DNA of 16,268 bases from Deltaproteobacteria bacterium (GTDB lineage: Bacteria; Desulfobacterota; Desulfarculia; Adiutricales; Adiutricaceae): the NCBI GenBank assembly GCA_031267005.1, contig JAIRZX010000379.1, positions 1-16,268 of the forward strand, written 5' to 3'. The first letter of the stretch is position 1, and each line of letters opens with the position of its first letter. Positions 7,323 through 13,947 of this stretch are shown here, piece after piece. Under the pieces are notes generated by a model. That model ran no database searches and was not told the DNA's origin. It was given only the letters and a program-made list of their open reading frames with translations. Both the position numbers and the translations under genes were made by a program.

Positions 7323-7772
7323 ATGCTAAAGACGTCAGCCATGCGCGGGAACGGCCCCGGGAATTTCGTTAGCCCTTCGCGCTTGAGCAGCGGCAACCTG
7401 TTCAGGAACGCGGCTCTGGCCGCGGCGGCCATCGCGCTTCTCGCGATATGCACGGCCTCCGCCGCCTCCGCGTCCTCCGTATTCTCCGGACCAGCTTCCC
7501 GGCAGGCGGCCGTTTGCGGATTGCCCCCGGGGGCCTCCTCCGGCCAGGCGGCCCCCGTCCCCGGCGCTTACGTCCGCGGGAGCGTCCCCGGGCGTCCCGC
7601 CGGCCCTGCGAGGGACGCTGGCTTTTCCGGTTCCGGCCCGGCGCGGGACGCGGGAGCGCCCCTCCTCCCCGGCGGCCCCGCCAAGAGGCGGGCGGACGAT
7701 TACCTGCGCGGCCCCGGCCGTTCCCCGTCCAGGAGCTCCGCGCGGGCCTTTCCCGATGTTTTAAGGCCTTAG
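7323..7772 (+). CDS. Small exported protein of unknown function
   Basis: A 149-residue protein that I do not recognise. The ATG at 7323 follows an excellent ribosome binding site (GGAGGAAA, 7313-7320). The product opens with an unusually long polar N-terminal region (residues 1-28, containing Lys3, Arg8, Arg20, Arg28), then an Ala/Leu/Ile helix (29-43) and a likely signal peptidase site near Ala-Ser-Ala50. The mature ~100 residues are rich in Gly, Pro, Ala, Arg and Ser, with GPARDAG occurring twice (about residues 99-117) and a single cysteine. No domain is visible. An upstream in-frame start at 7269 adds only a charged tail without a ribosome binding site. The gene lies in the cluster of exported low-complexity proteins, 279 bases before the one at 8052. 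The protein is real if the strong start signal is taken at face value. Confidence 0.6.
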   Translation: MLKTSAMRGNGPGNFVSPSRLSSGNLFRNAALAAAAIALLAICTASAASASSVFSGPASRQAAVCGLPPGASSGQAAPVPGAYVRGSVPGRPAGPARDAGFSGSGPARDAGAPLLPGGPAKRRADDYLRGPGRSPSRSSARAFPDVLRP

Positions 7773-7859
7773 TGCCCGGACGCCCGCGCGTCCCCGGCGC
7801 GGCATGGGCCCAGGACCCCGTACGGCTCGCCGCGCAAACCCGCTTCCGGAGCGGAAACC

Positions 7860-7976
7860 CTTAAGGCCTTGTCCGCTTAAGGCTCCAGCCATCTCAAGGC
7901 CGCAATCCCCTTAAAACCCTAATCAGCTTAAGACCCTAACCGCCTTTAGACCCCAGTAACATTAAACCCCAATAGG
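7860..7976. repeat. Degenerate 17-bp tandem repeat, seven units
   Basis: Units start at 7860, 7876, 7893, 7910, 7927, 7944 and 7961 and are 16-17 bp long. They share a core close to CTTAAGRCCCYAATC; the first units end in CC-rich variants and the later ones are more AT-rich. The array ends 75 bases before the gene at 8052 and stands out as AT-rich in a GC-rich context. The period is not a multiple of three and no frame is supported, so it is non-coding. It may be an array of binding sites for a regulator of the downstream gene, or a decayed minisatellite. Confidence 0.85.
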
Positions 7977-8051
7977 CTTTCCCACTCAGACGGCGGGCGG
8001 CGCGACCCGCCTGCACGCCCCTGCCCGGGCCGGCCCAGGAGCTGTTTTGCC

Positions 8052-8909
8052 ATGACCACCAATACCGAAAGGCTCACCCTCGCGGCGGCAATAGCCGCAT
8101 CCATAATGATGTTAATGGCGGCCTGCGGCCAAGCCCAGACCGCCCTGGCCTCCCAGCCCTCCGCGGACGGGGCGGGCGCCGCCGCCTTAGAGATAGCCGG
8201 CGCGGGGGCGGCGCTTTCCGGCAAGGGCGCGGACCCGCTTAAGGACGCCTTCCGCCGGGGCGCCAAAGCCCCGGAGTCCTCCGCGCCCGGCTGGGAAGCT
8301 CCGGACGGGGCCGCGCCCCTGTCCGGGGACGAAGGTGACGGGTACGGCTACAGCGCCGACGCCGCGCCGCTCCGGGGCGGCCCCGGTGACGGGGAGGGCA
8401 ACGGCCTGGCCGATCCCCGCGCCAACGGCAAGACCCCTCCGGATTTCAAGGTCCCGGGCTCTGCTAGCGGACGCGGGGGCGACGGTCCCGGCGAGGACGA
8501 TGAGATCGCCCAGAGTTCCCCCCGCGGCGGCGCGCGAAACCGCAGTAACGGCGAAGAAGGCTACCCCGGCTACCCCGGCGGGTACGGGGACGAGGAGAGC
8601 GCCCAAGCCGGCCCCCGCGGCTACGACGGCGAGGAGAGCGCCCAAGCCCGCCCCCGAGGCAAGTCCCCCCGCAACGGCGACGACGAGGGCTACGGACTGC
8701 CCGATCCCCGCGCCAACGGCAAGACCCCTCCGGACTTCAGGCTTCCCGCCGCCAGGGGCGAGCGGGAAGGCCGCCCCGAGCGCCGGCCGGGCCCCGCAGT
8801 CCCCGAAGGGCCCTCCTACGGCGATCCCGGTGCTCCCGACGGCAACGGCGACGGCACCTTCACCCTGCCGATTCCCGGCAGCCGGCAGGGACGCGGGGCC
8901 TGGGCCTGA
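8052..8909 (+). CDS. Exported acidic Gly/Pro-rich protein, possible lipoprotein
   Basis: A 285-residue protein of unrecognised family. The ATG at 8052 has AGGAG at 8037-8041. The N-terminus is a signal peptide with a hydrophobic run (residues 8-24) and Leu-Met-Ala-Ala-Cys25, which could be a lipobox with Met in the usual Leu position. Alternatively, signal peptidase I could cut after Ala-Leu-Ala33. The mature chain is rich in Gly, Asp, Glu, Pro and Arg. DPRANGKTPPDF occurs twice (about residues 121-132 and 218-229), and EESAQAxPRG occurs twice in the middle. Acidic stretches contrast with the very basic proteins at 1212 and 5138, so pairing by charge is conceivable but untested. The 17-bp repeat array lies directly upstream. 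No terminator was seen right after the stop; the nearest is at 9484. Confidence 0.7.
   Translation: MTTNTERLTLAAAIAASIMMLMAACGQAQTALASQPSADGAGAAALEIAGAGAALSGKGADPLKDAFRRGAKAPESSAPGWEAPDGAAPLSGDEGDGYGYSADAAPLRGGPGDGEGNGLADPRANGKTPPDFKVPGSASGRGGDGPGEDDEIAQSSPRGGARNRSNGEEGYPGYPGGYGDEESAQAGPRGYDGEESAQARPRGKSPRNGDDEGYGLPDPRANGKTPPDFRLPAARGEREGRPERRPGPAVPEGPSYGDPGAPDGNGDGTFTLPIPGSRQGRGAWA
8411..8734 (+). repeat. 33-bp identical direct repeat, two copies 291 bp apart
   Basis: Positions 8411-8443 and 8702-8734 are identical over 33 bases, within the coding sequence and in the same frame. They encode the DPRANGKTPP segment. Exact identity in DNA suggests recent copying or gene conversion. Confidence 0.9.
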
Positions 8910-9165
8910 GCCAGGGGCGGGCTTTCCATGCCTCCCGCAAGCCGCCTGGGCTCTCAGCAGGCTGACGCGTTAAGCTTACGGCCTCCCGTAAGGGCGATCG
9001 GACGCCGGGCGGGCAAATCGGACGCTTGGCCGGGACGGCCGGCTCCAAGGCCGAGCCTGACGGCCCGAGCGCCATCCCGGCTGACATGAGCGGCCCTGCC
9101 GCCTTCCTGATGCCGCCCCGGCGGCCCCCGCCTCCCCCCGCATGGCGTGCGGAGGGGCCGGGGCC

Positions 9166-9443
9166 AGCCGCGTGCCAGCCCCGAAGCGGAGGGGCGCCCC
9201 CTCCCTACAGCTTCCCCAGGCGAAGCGCGCCTATCGTCTGGCCGTAAGGGCAAGCGTCCGGAAGGTTCCGGGACCTCATTAATGACGACGCCAATTTCCC
9301 TGCAACGCGGATCACATGGCCACGGAGCCCGGGACCCGAGCCCCCCTCCCCGTAGGCGGTGCCGGGCCGGGCCAGCGGCGGACCGGAAGCGGAGGGCAGA
9401 CCCCTTCCAGAGAGCTTCCCCCGGCGGGGCGCGCCTAACGCCG
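9166..9443. repeat. Degenerate direct repeat of about 80 bp
   Basis: Segments near 9153-9230 and 9362-9436 align with scattered mismatches. Both contain GAAGCGGAGGG, a C-rich block, AGCTTCCCC and GCGCGCCTA in that order. They are about 205 bp apart. Boundaries are approximate and the function is unknown. Confidence 0.45.
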
Positions 9444-9483
9444 GGGCTTTGCGCCCGCCCCCAGGCCGGCCTGAGGCCCGCAC

Positions 9484-9516
9484 GGCCCCCAGAGCGAGAA
9501 CCTCTGGGGGCCTTTT
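9484..9516 (+). terminator. Strong Rho-independent terminator
   Basis: GGCCCCCAGAG (9484-9494) pairs perfectly over 11 bp with CTCTGGGGGCC (9502-9512) around a 7-base loop, followed by TTTT (9513-9516). The nearest recognised plus-strand gene ends 575 bases upstream (8909), so it terminates either a long 3' untranslated region or a separate short transcript. Confidence 0.7.
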
Positions 9517-10054
9517 CGCGTCCGGGGCGGCCTGAACCCGCAACGGACGGGGGACGTTTCTCCCGCCCGCCCGTGCGCCGCGGGGGATTCAGATCGCCCC
9601 GCCGGATTCGTAAAGTTCCGACTCCCGCCCCTGTTCTCGCTCCCATCCCATTCCAGCGGGCTCCCTTGCCCGTCGTCCGCCCCTTTCCGGCTGGTACCCT
9701 TATCTATCAGGCCCCCGTCAATTCCGCGCGGCCTCCGGCGGCCTTCCGGAGTTTTCCGCGTCGGCCAGGGCCGGGGGGGGCGAAGCGCGGGGCAGGGCGA
9801 CGGCTCGTGATTGCAAGCCTCGCTAGGTTGCGTGATCCTTTTCTTCCAGGCCTCCTCCCGGCGGAGGCGTCCTGCGGCGTCTCCGGAGCCAAGGGGCGGG
9901 CGCCGGGATCTCGAAAGCTGGAGCGCGGTGAAAGGGTAGGGCGCCCCGAAACTGTCCAGCCTGTCCAGCTGGCCCCGCTGCGGAGCGCCGGGAGCGGCTT
10001 TCCCGCTTCCGGCTTTATGGAGCGCTCCTTCCCAGCGAGCCCGGGAGCTGTACC

Positions 10055-10083
10055 TTGACACGTTCCGGGCCTTGCTGTAAAGA
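10055..10083 (+). promoter_or_regulatory. Possible sigma-70-like promoter
   Basis: A perfect TTGACA (10055-10060) is followed after 17 bases by TAAAGA (10078-10083), a weak -10 match, in an AT-rich patch. It lies about 235 bases before the gene at 10318 and outside the duplicated unit, so it would serve copy 1 and perhaps copy 2 by read-through. Confidence 0.35.
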
Positions 10084-10317
10084 CGTGTAATATCATAGAG
10101 CGATCCGGATATGCCGTCTGAATCAGCCGCGAAGGTGTCGCCGTGCGCCTTAACCACTTGGCCGCCGCCATGACCGCGATGAAGTTTTTATTTCCACGGC
10201 CTTGTCGCCAAACTGCCGCGGTTTCCTTCATAAGGTTAGTTCCCTCGGATAATTTTTGAAGCGGACGGCGAAGGCGGCAGACGTTTTTTTTGAAGGTCTT
10301 CTCCAGGAGGAGCAGCC

Positions 10318-11016
10318 ATGAGCGCGATAAAATGTCCGTCGTGCGGAAACGAAGTGCCGAACGGGGCCAACGTCTGCCCGAAATGCGGGCGCCAGGCGCC
10401 CCAGCCCGCGAATGCCCCGCCGCAGCCGGGCTACCCTCCCCAGGGCCAGCCGGGCTACCCTCCCCAGGGCCAGCCGGGCTACCCGCCCCAGGGCCAGCCG
10501 GGTTACCCGCCCCAGGGCCAGCCGGGATACCAGTTCCAGCCCCAGCAGGGTTACCCGCCCCAGGGCCAGCCGCCGTACCCGCCGAAACCCAAAAGCAAGC
10601 TGTGGATAGTTCTCCTGGTATTAGCTATCCCGGTCGTGATGATAGGCCTGGTGCTTGTGGCCATAGCCGTGCCCCAGTACGCCAAATACCGCAGAGGGCA
10701 GATGGACAATGCGGTGCAGTCGGCTTACCACGCCGTCGCCACCAGCGAGGAGGCGGTTTTCGCCGAGAGCGGCCGTTACACGGACAATTACCAGCAGCTG
10801 TCCTCTCAAGGCGGGCTCGTGTTGGACGAAAGAGTCTGCTACGGGCCGCTCGAGCTGTACCGCGGAAGCTCTTCTTACAGCCAGGGCCAGATAGACGCGT
10901 TCAAGTTCAGGCTCCGCCACGCCGAGAGACCGGAAATCGGCTATAGCTACGACAGCGCCGCCGACACCACGGTTGAACGCGTCTCCGACGAGTCCTTCTC
11001 GTGCTATTCGCGTTAA
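10318..11016 (+). CDS. Zinc-ribbon, GYPPQGQP-repeat, pilin-like membrane protein (copy 1)
   Basis: A 232-residue protein; ATG at 10318 with AGGAGGAG just upstream. Order of parts: a zinc ribbon with Cys6-x2-Cys9 and Cys20-x2-Cys23; an eight-residue GYPPQGQP repeat region (residues 38-85); a Lys-rich linker (KPKSK); a transmembrane helix (95-118) leading into PQYAKYRR; then a soluble domain with SEEAVFAESGRYTDNY and Cys174/Cys229. From the helix onward it reads like a type IV pilin or pseudopilin: the IPQY...R junction, the helix with alternating small residues, EEA-x-FAE-x-G-x-Y-T, and a C-terminal cysteine pair. The prepilin peptidase motif (Gly before Phe-Thr-Leu-Ile-Glu) is absent, so it should stay an uncleaved inner-membrane protein, ribbon inside and pilin-like domain outside. 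Function unknown; scaffolding or sensing at the membrane is possible. The next gene is its tandem paralogue. Confidence 0.8.
   Translation: MSAIKCPSCGNEVPNGANVCPKCGRQAPQPANAPPQPGYPPQGQPGYPPQGQPGYPPQGQPGYPPQGQPGYQFQPQQGYPPQGQPPYPPKPKSKLWIVLLVLAIPVVMIGLVLVAIAVPQYAKYRRGQMDNAVQSAYHAVATSEEAVFAESGRYTDNYQQLSSQGGLVLDERVCYGPLELYRGSSSYSQGQIDAFKFRLRHAERPEIGYSYDSAADTTVERVSDESFSCYSR
10429..10572 (+). repeat. 24-bp tandem repeat, six units
   Basis: Four perfect GYPPQGQP-coding units (10429-10524) are followed by a variant (GYQFQPQQ, 10525-10548) and one more standard unit (10549-10572). Codons are nearly identical between units, favouring slippage. Confidence 0.92.
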
Positions 11017-11197
11017 ACCGCCTCCGTGCGCCGACCCCCCCGGCCGCCGTCATGCCCGCGATGGCATTTCTTTTTCCCCGGCCTTGTCGCCAAACGGTTG
11101 CCGTTTCCTTCAGAGGGAAGTTCCCGCGGTGATCTGTTTTGAAGCGGACGGCGTCGGCGGCTGTTTTTTTTGAAGGTCTTCTCCAGGAGGAGCAGCC

Positions 11198-12013
11198 ATG
11201 AGCGCGATAAAATGTCCGTCTTGCGGAACCGAATTGACGAACGGGGCCAACGCCTGTCCGAAATGCGGGCGCCAGGCGACCCCGCCCGTGAATGCCCCGC
11301 CGCAGCCTGGCTACCCTCCGCAGGGCCAGCCTGGCTACCCTCCGCAGGGCCAGCCTGGCTTCCCGCTCCAGGGCCAGCCTGGCTTCCCGCCCCAGGGCCA
11401 GCCGGGCTTCCCGCCCCAGGGCCAGCCGGGCTACCCTCCGCAGGGCCAGCCGGGCTACCCTCCGCAGGGCCAGCCTGGCTACCCTCCGCAGGGCCAGCCT
11501 GGCTACCAGTTCCAGACCCAGCAGGGTTACCAGCCCCAGGGCCAGCCGCCGTACCCGCCGAAACCCAAAAGCAAGCTGTGGGTAGTCCTCTTGGTAATAG
11601 CCATCCCGGTCATGATGATAGGCCTGGTGTTTTTGGCCTTAGCTATACCCCAGTACGCCAAATACCGCAGAGGGAAAATGGACAACTCGGTGCTGTCGGC
11701 TTTCTTCGCCGTCGCCACCAGCGAGGAGGCGTATTTCGCCCAAAATGGCCGCTACACGGACAGTTACCAGGAGTTGACCTCAGAAGGAGGTCTCTTGTTT
11801 TTCGAAAAAGTCTGCTACGGGCCGCTCGAGCTGTACCGCGGAAGCTCTTCTGACAGCCAGGGCACGATAGACGCGTTCAAGTTCAAGATACGCCACGCCG
11901 TGAGATCGGAAATCGGCTACAGCTACGACAGCGCCGCCTCCACCACGGTAGAGCCCATCTCCGACATTGAACCGCTTTTAAGGCCCCGGGGCCGCCCTCT
12001 CCTCCACCCGTAA
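11198..12013 (+). CDS. Zinc-ribbon, GYPPQGQP-repeat, pilin-like membrane protein (copy 2)
   Basis: A 271-residue paralogue of the preceding gene, with the same start context. The zinc ribbon is conserved (Cys6, Cys9, Cys20, Cys23). The repeat region has ten units (residues 38-117) against six in copy 1, and three of them carry Phe in place of Tyr. The transmembrane helix (about 127-150) and PQYAKYRR junction are conserved, as is SEEAYFAQNGRYTDSY, which is even closer to ordinary pilins. The prepilin cleavage motif is again missing. The C terminus differs: after ...PISD the sequence becomes IEPLLRPRGRPLLHP instead of the ESFSCYSR end of copy 1. The second cysteine of the presumed disulfide is therefore lost while Cys206 remains. 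This looks like 3'-end rearrangement after duplication. No terminator was recognised after it. Confidence 0.78.
   Translation: MSAIKCPSCGTELTNGANACPKCGRQATPPVNAPPQPGYPPQGQPGYPPQGQPGFPLQGQPGFPPQGQPGFPPQGQPGYPPQGQPGYPPQGQPGYPPQGQPGYQFQTQQGYQPQGQPPYPPKPKSKLWVVLLVIAIPVMMIGLVFLALAIPQYAKYRRGKMDNSVLSAFFAVATSEEAYFAQNGRYTDSYQELTSEGGLLFFEKVCYGPLELYRGSSSDSQGTIDAFKFKIRHAVRSEIGYSYDSAASTTVEPISDIEPLLRPRGRPLLHP
11309..11548 (+). repeat. 24-bp tandem repeat, ten units
   Basis: Eight GYPPQGQP-type units (11309-11500), of which the third to fifth encode GF, are followed by GYQFQTQQ (11501-11524) and GYQPQGQP (11525-11548). It is four units longer than the array in copy 1, with the same variant unit at the same position from the end. 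Confidence 0.92.
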
Positions 12014-12714
12014 GACGCGCGGGCGCCGGGTAAGGCATGGTTCGTCGCCCCCCCCCGGCGGCCTGAGGCGCGGGAAGGGTTCAGCCGGCAGGTTTAGTCC
12101 GGGCCGGGCTCCGCAGGACCTGGCACGGAGCGACGAGGCCACAGGTTTCACCGCGAGTCGCCGGAACGGTCTGTTTGGCGAAGGCGCAACGATGTACGGC
12201 GGCCGTCCACGCAGTTCGGCCACCACCCGCGGAAAGGCGGGGCGCCGCCGCGCGTGCCGGTGCGCACACGGGCGAAGCGTCGGACTCAGGTGAGGGCCCG
12301 GAGGCCTTTACAAGCTCGGAGGCGCCGGGAAGACCGTAGACTCCGTAAGGATCCTGATCGCGGCTGGTCCAGAGCGGAGCGCGGTGGCGCTCTCGGCACA
12401 GACAGGCGCTCCCGCCCCGGAACCGGACCAGACAGCCGCTCCCTCCTCCGTGCCTGCCCAAAGAGGTTGGCTCGACCCGAGCGGCCCCGCGCGTCAGTGC
12501 AGGGTTTCGGCGTTCCGGAGCGTGGATCGCGCGGGCTTCTTGTCGCATGGCCGGCCGCGCCAGCCCGGGGAAGCGCCCCGGCGAAATGCCCCGAGGGCGT
12601 TTTCTTCCCGCTAAGGCGCGTACCCATACCGTAGCGTGCCATGCGGCCCTGCGGCCGGATTCCGCGAACGGGACCGGCGTGGCCTGAAGGCGCCCGGGGC
12701 TGAAGCGCCACGGG
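12014..12714. other. 700 bp without a recognisable gene
   Basis: Open frames on both strands overlap, are Arg/Pro/Ala-rich and show no motif or ribosome binding site. It separates the plus-strand duplicated genes from the convergent minus-strand envelope genes. Confidence 0.5.
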
Positions 12715-12756
12715 CCAAAAGAAAACGCCCCTCCGGCCGCGTGCCGGAGGGGCGTT
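12715..12756 (-). terminator. Strong Rho-independent terminator of the minus-strand genes
   Basis: AACGCCCCTCCGGC (12724-12737) pairs perfectly over 14 bp with 12743-12756 around CGCGT. Read on the minus strand, the stem is followed by TTTTCTTTT (complement of 12717-12725). It lies 134 bases after the stop of the OmpA-like gene and points the right way to end that transcript. A U-tract is lacking on the plus side. Confidence 0.85.
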
Positions 12757-12889
12757 CCGCTTTGGGGAAAGGGGAGGCAGGGGGCGGCCGTCCGTCGCCT
12801 GACGCCCGGGCAGGCCGTCGCTCCGGCAGGATGGCTCCCTGGGAAGCCCCCGGGGGACGGCCCGCCGGAGCGGGGCGAAAGGGTCCCGG

Positions 12890-13930
12890 TCAGGGGACCT
12901 GGCCGACGGCCGGGCTGGCGCCTTCCTGGGTCACGTGCAGCTCGACGCGGCGGTTGCGGGCGCGGCCGCGGGCGCTGTAGTTGTCGTCAATGGGCTGCTG
13001 CTCGCCCTCGGACTGGACGCTCATGCGCGCCGGGGAGACCCCGTAGCGGGCGAGCGCGGCCATGACCGCCACCGCGCGGCGGTAGCCCAGATCGTAGTTG
13101 TACCCTTCGGACCCCCGCGAGTCTGTGTGCCCCACCAGGACCACGGGCATGTCGGGATAGTTGCCCAGGACCCTTGCGGCAGACTGGATGTGCGGCAGGA
13201 ACTCGCGCTTGACCACGTCGCGGTTGAAGTCGAAGAAGGTGGCGTAGGCGACCACCCAGCAGCCTCGCTCGTCCACCTGGGCGCCTAAGGGGGTGCCGGG
13301 GCACATGTCGGCGTCGTCGGGCACGCCGTCCTGGTCGCTGTCGAGCACCGTGATCCTCCGGCAGGCGCGGCTGTCCAAAAGCTGGACCATGTCGTACTGG
13401 CCGGCGGAGAGCGCCCAGTCCTTGGGCGTGCGCCGCCTGAAGTCGGGGGCCTTGCAGTCGGCGCCGTTGTTTAAGAGCTGCTTGGCCAGGCTGTGGCGGC
13501 CCTCCCAGGCGGCCCAGTGCAGCGCGGTCGCCCCGTACTCGTCGGGGTTGTTGACCCTGGCCCCGGCGCGGAGGAGAAGGTTCATGGCCCTCTCGTTGTC
13601 GAGGTGCACGGCCCAGGTGAGGATGGGCCAGCCCGCGCTGTTGAAGGGTTGCTTCAAGATGGGCATGTTCTTCCCGAACACGGTGGCGGGCTTGAGCCCC
13701 AGCCTCAGCAGTGTCACGTTGGGGTCCGCGCCCTGGTCGCGCAAAGCCGCCATGCCCGGGATGTTGTTCTGCGCCAGCGCGTGGAAGAGCCCCTGGTCGG
13801 CCACGATGCTCCTCGCTATCTGGGCGTCGGGGTCCAGGATCTGGGCCGTGGCCGCGGGCGCAAGCGCAAGCGCCGTAAGAAGGGCTGCCGCGGCGGCCAG
13901 CGCCGCGGGTGTCAAGGGAACTCTCCTCAT
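12890..13930 (-). CDS. Ankyrin-repeat/TSP3/OmpA-domain envelope protein
   Basis: A 346-residue protein. The ATG (13930-13928) has GGAGAG five bases upstream and starts a clear signal peptide (residues 1-29, Ala-Thr-Ala, then Gln). The much longer open frame upstream has no such start. Domains in order: about three or four ankyrin repeats (residues 45-190), best seen as AGWPILTWAVHLDNERAMNL and YGATALHWAAWEGRHSLAKQ, with Gly-Ala-Asp turns; a calcium-binding thrombospondin type 3-like segment (DSDQDGVPDDADMCPGT, 197-213); and an OmpA C-terminal domain (225-334) with GHTDSRG (267-273) and ARNRRVEL (324-331), including the Asp and Arg that hold the meso-diaminopimelate of peptidoglycan. It should anchor to the cell wall from the periplasm or outer membrane while the ankyrin part binds a partner. 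A periplasmic ankyrin domain on an OmpA anchor is unusual. Last gene of its group. Confidence 0.88.
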   Translation of the reverse strand: MRRVPLTPAALAAAAALLTALALAPAATAQILDPDAQIARSIVADQGLFHALAQNNIPGMAALRDQGADPNVTLLRLGLKPATVFGKNMPILKQPFNSAGWPILTWAVHLDNERAMNLLLRAGARVNNPDEYGATALHWAAWEGRHSLAKQLLNNGADCKAPDFRRRTPKDWALSAGQYDMVQLLDSRACRRITVLDSDQDGVPDDADMCPGTPLGAQVDERGCWVVAYATFFDFNRDVVKREFLPHIQSAARVLGNYPDMPVVLVGHTDSRGSEGYNYDLGYRRAVAVMAALARYGVSPARMSVQSEGEQQPIDDNYSARGRARNRRVELHVTQEGASPAVGQVP

Positions 13931-13947
13931 GGTTTCTCTCCGGGGCA

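Larger units (their letters stand above)
8910..10140. other. 1.2 kb without a recognisable gene
   Basis: Holds a degenerate ~80-bp direct repeat (near 9166 and 9364), a very strong terminator (9484-9516) and a possible promoter (10055-10083). Long open frames (minus 8954-9646, plus 9147-10058, minus 9435-10157) overlap each other and lack start signals and motifs. The right end of the minus frame (about 10030-10157) reads more protein-like than the rest, but I could not identify it. Confidence 0.5.
10141..11970 (+). repeat. Tandem gene duplication, unit about 880 bp
   Basis: The unit beginning CCGTGCGCC at 10141 recurs from 11024 and includes leader and coding sequence. Leaders are partly diverged, but from the T run through the first codons (about 10284-10340 and 11164-11220) they are identical. 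The copies differ in length mainly through the 24-bp repeat, and they diverge completely in the last ~50 coding bases. Confidence 0.9.

Noticed and set aside
7910..7943. Telomere-like CCCTAA motifs
   Set aside because: Only two copies, produced by the 17-bp repeat; a bacterial context makes telomeres irrelevant.
7860..7976. CRISPR array
   Set aside because: Units are only 17 bp, with no constant repeat plus unique spacers and no cas genes in the window.
9435..10157. Minus-strand frame whose first ~45 residues look protein-like
   Set aside because: The opening is less biased than other spurious frames, but no family was recognised, the start is a GTG without a ribosome binding site, and the rest is typical GC-rich filler. 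A database search of residues 1-45 would settle it.
12560..12610. Plus-strand terminator near 12573-12606
   Set aside because: TTTTCTT is present but the preceding stem is only about five base pairs with a mismatch.
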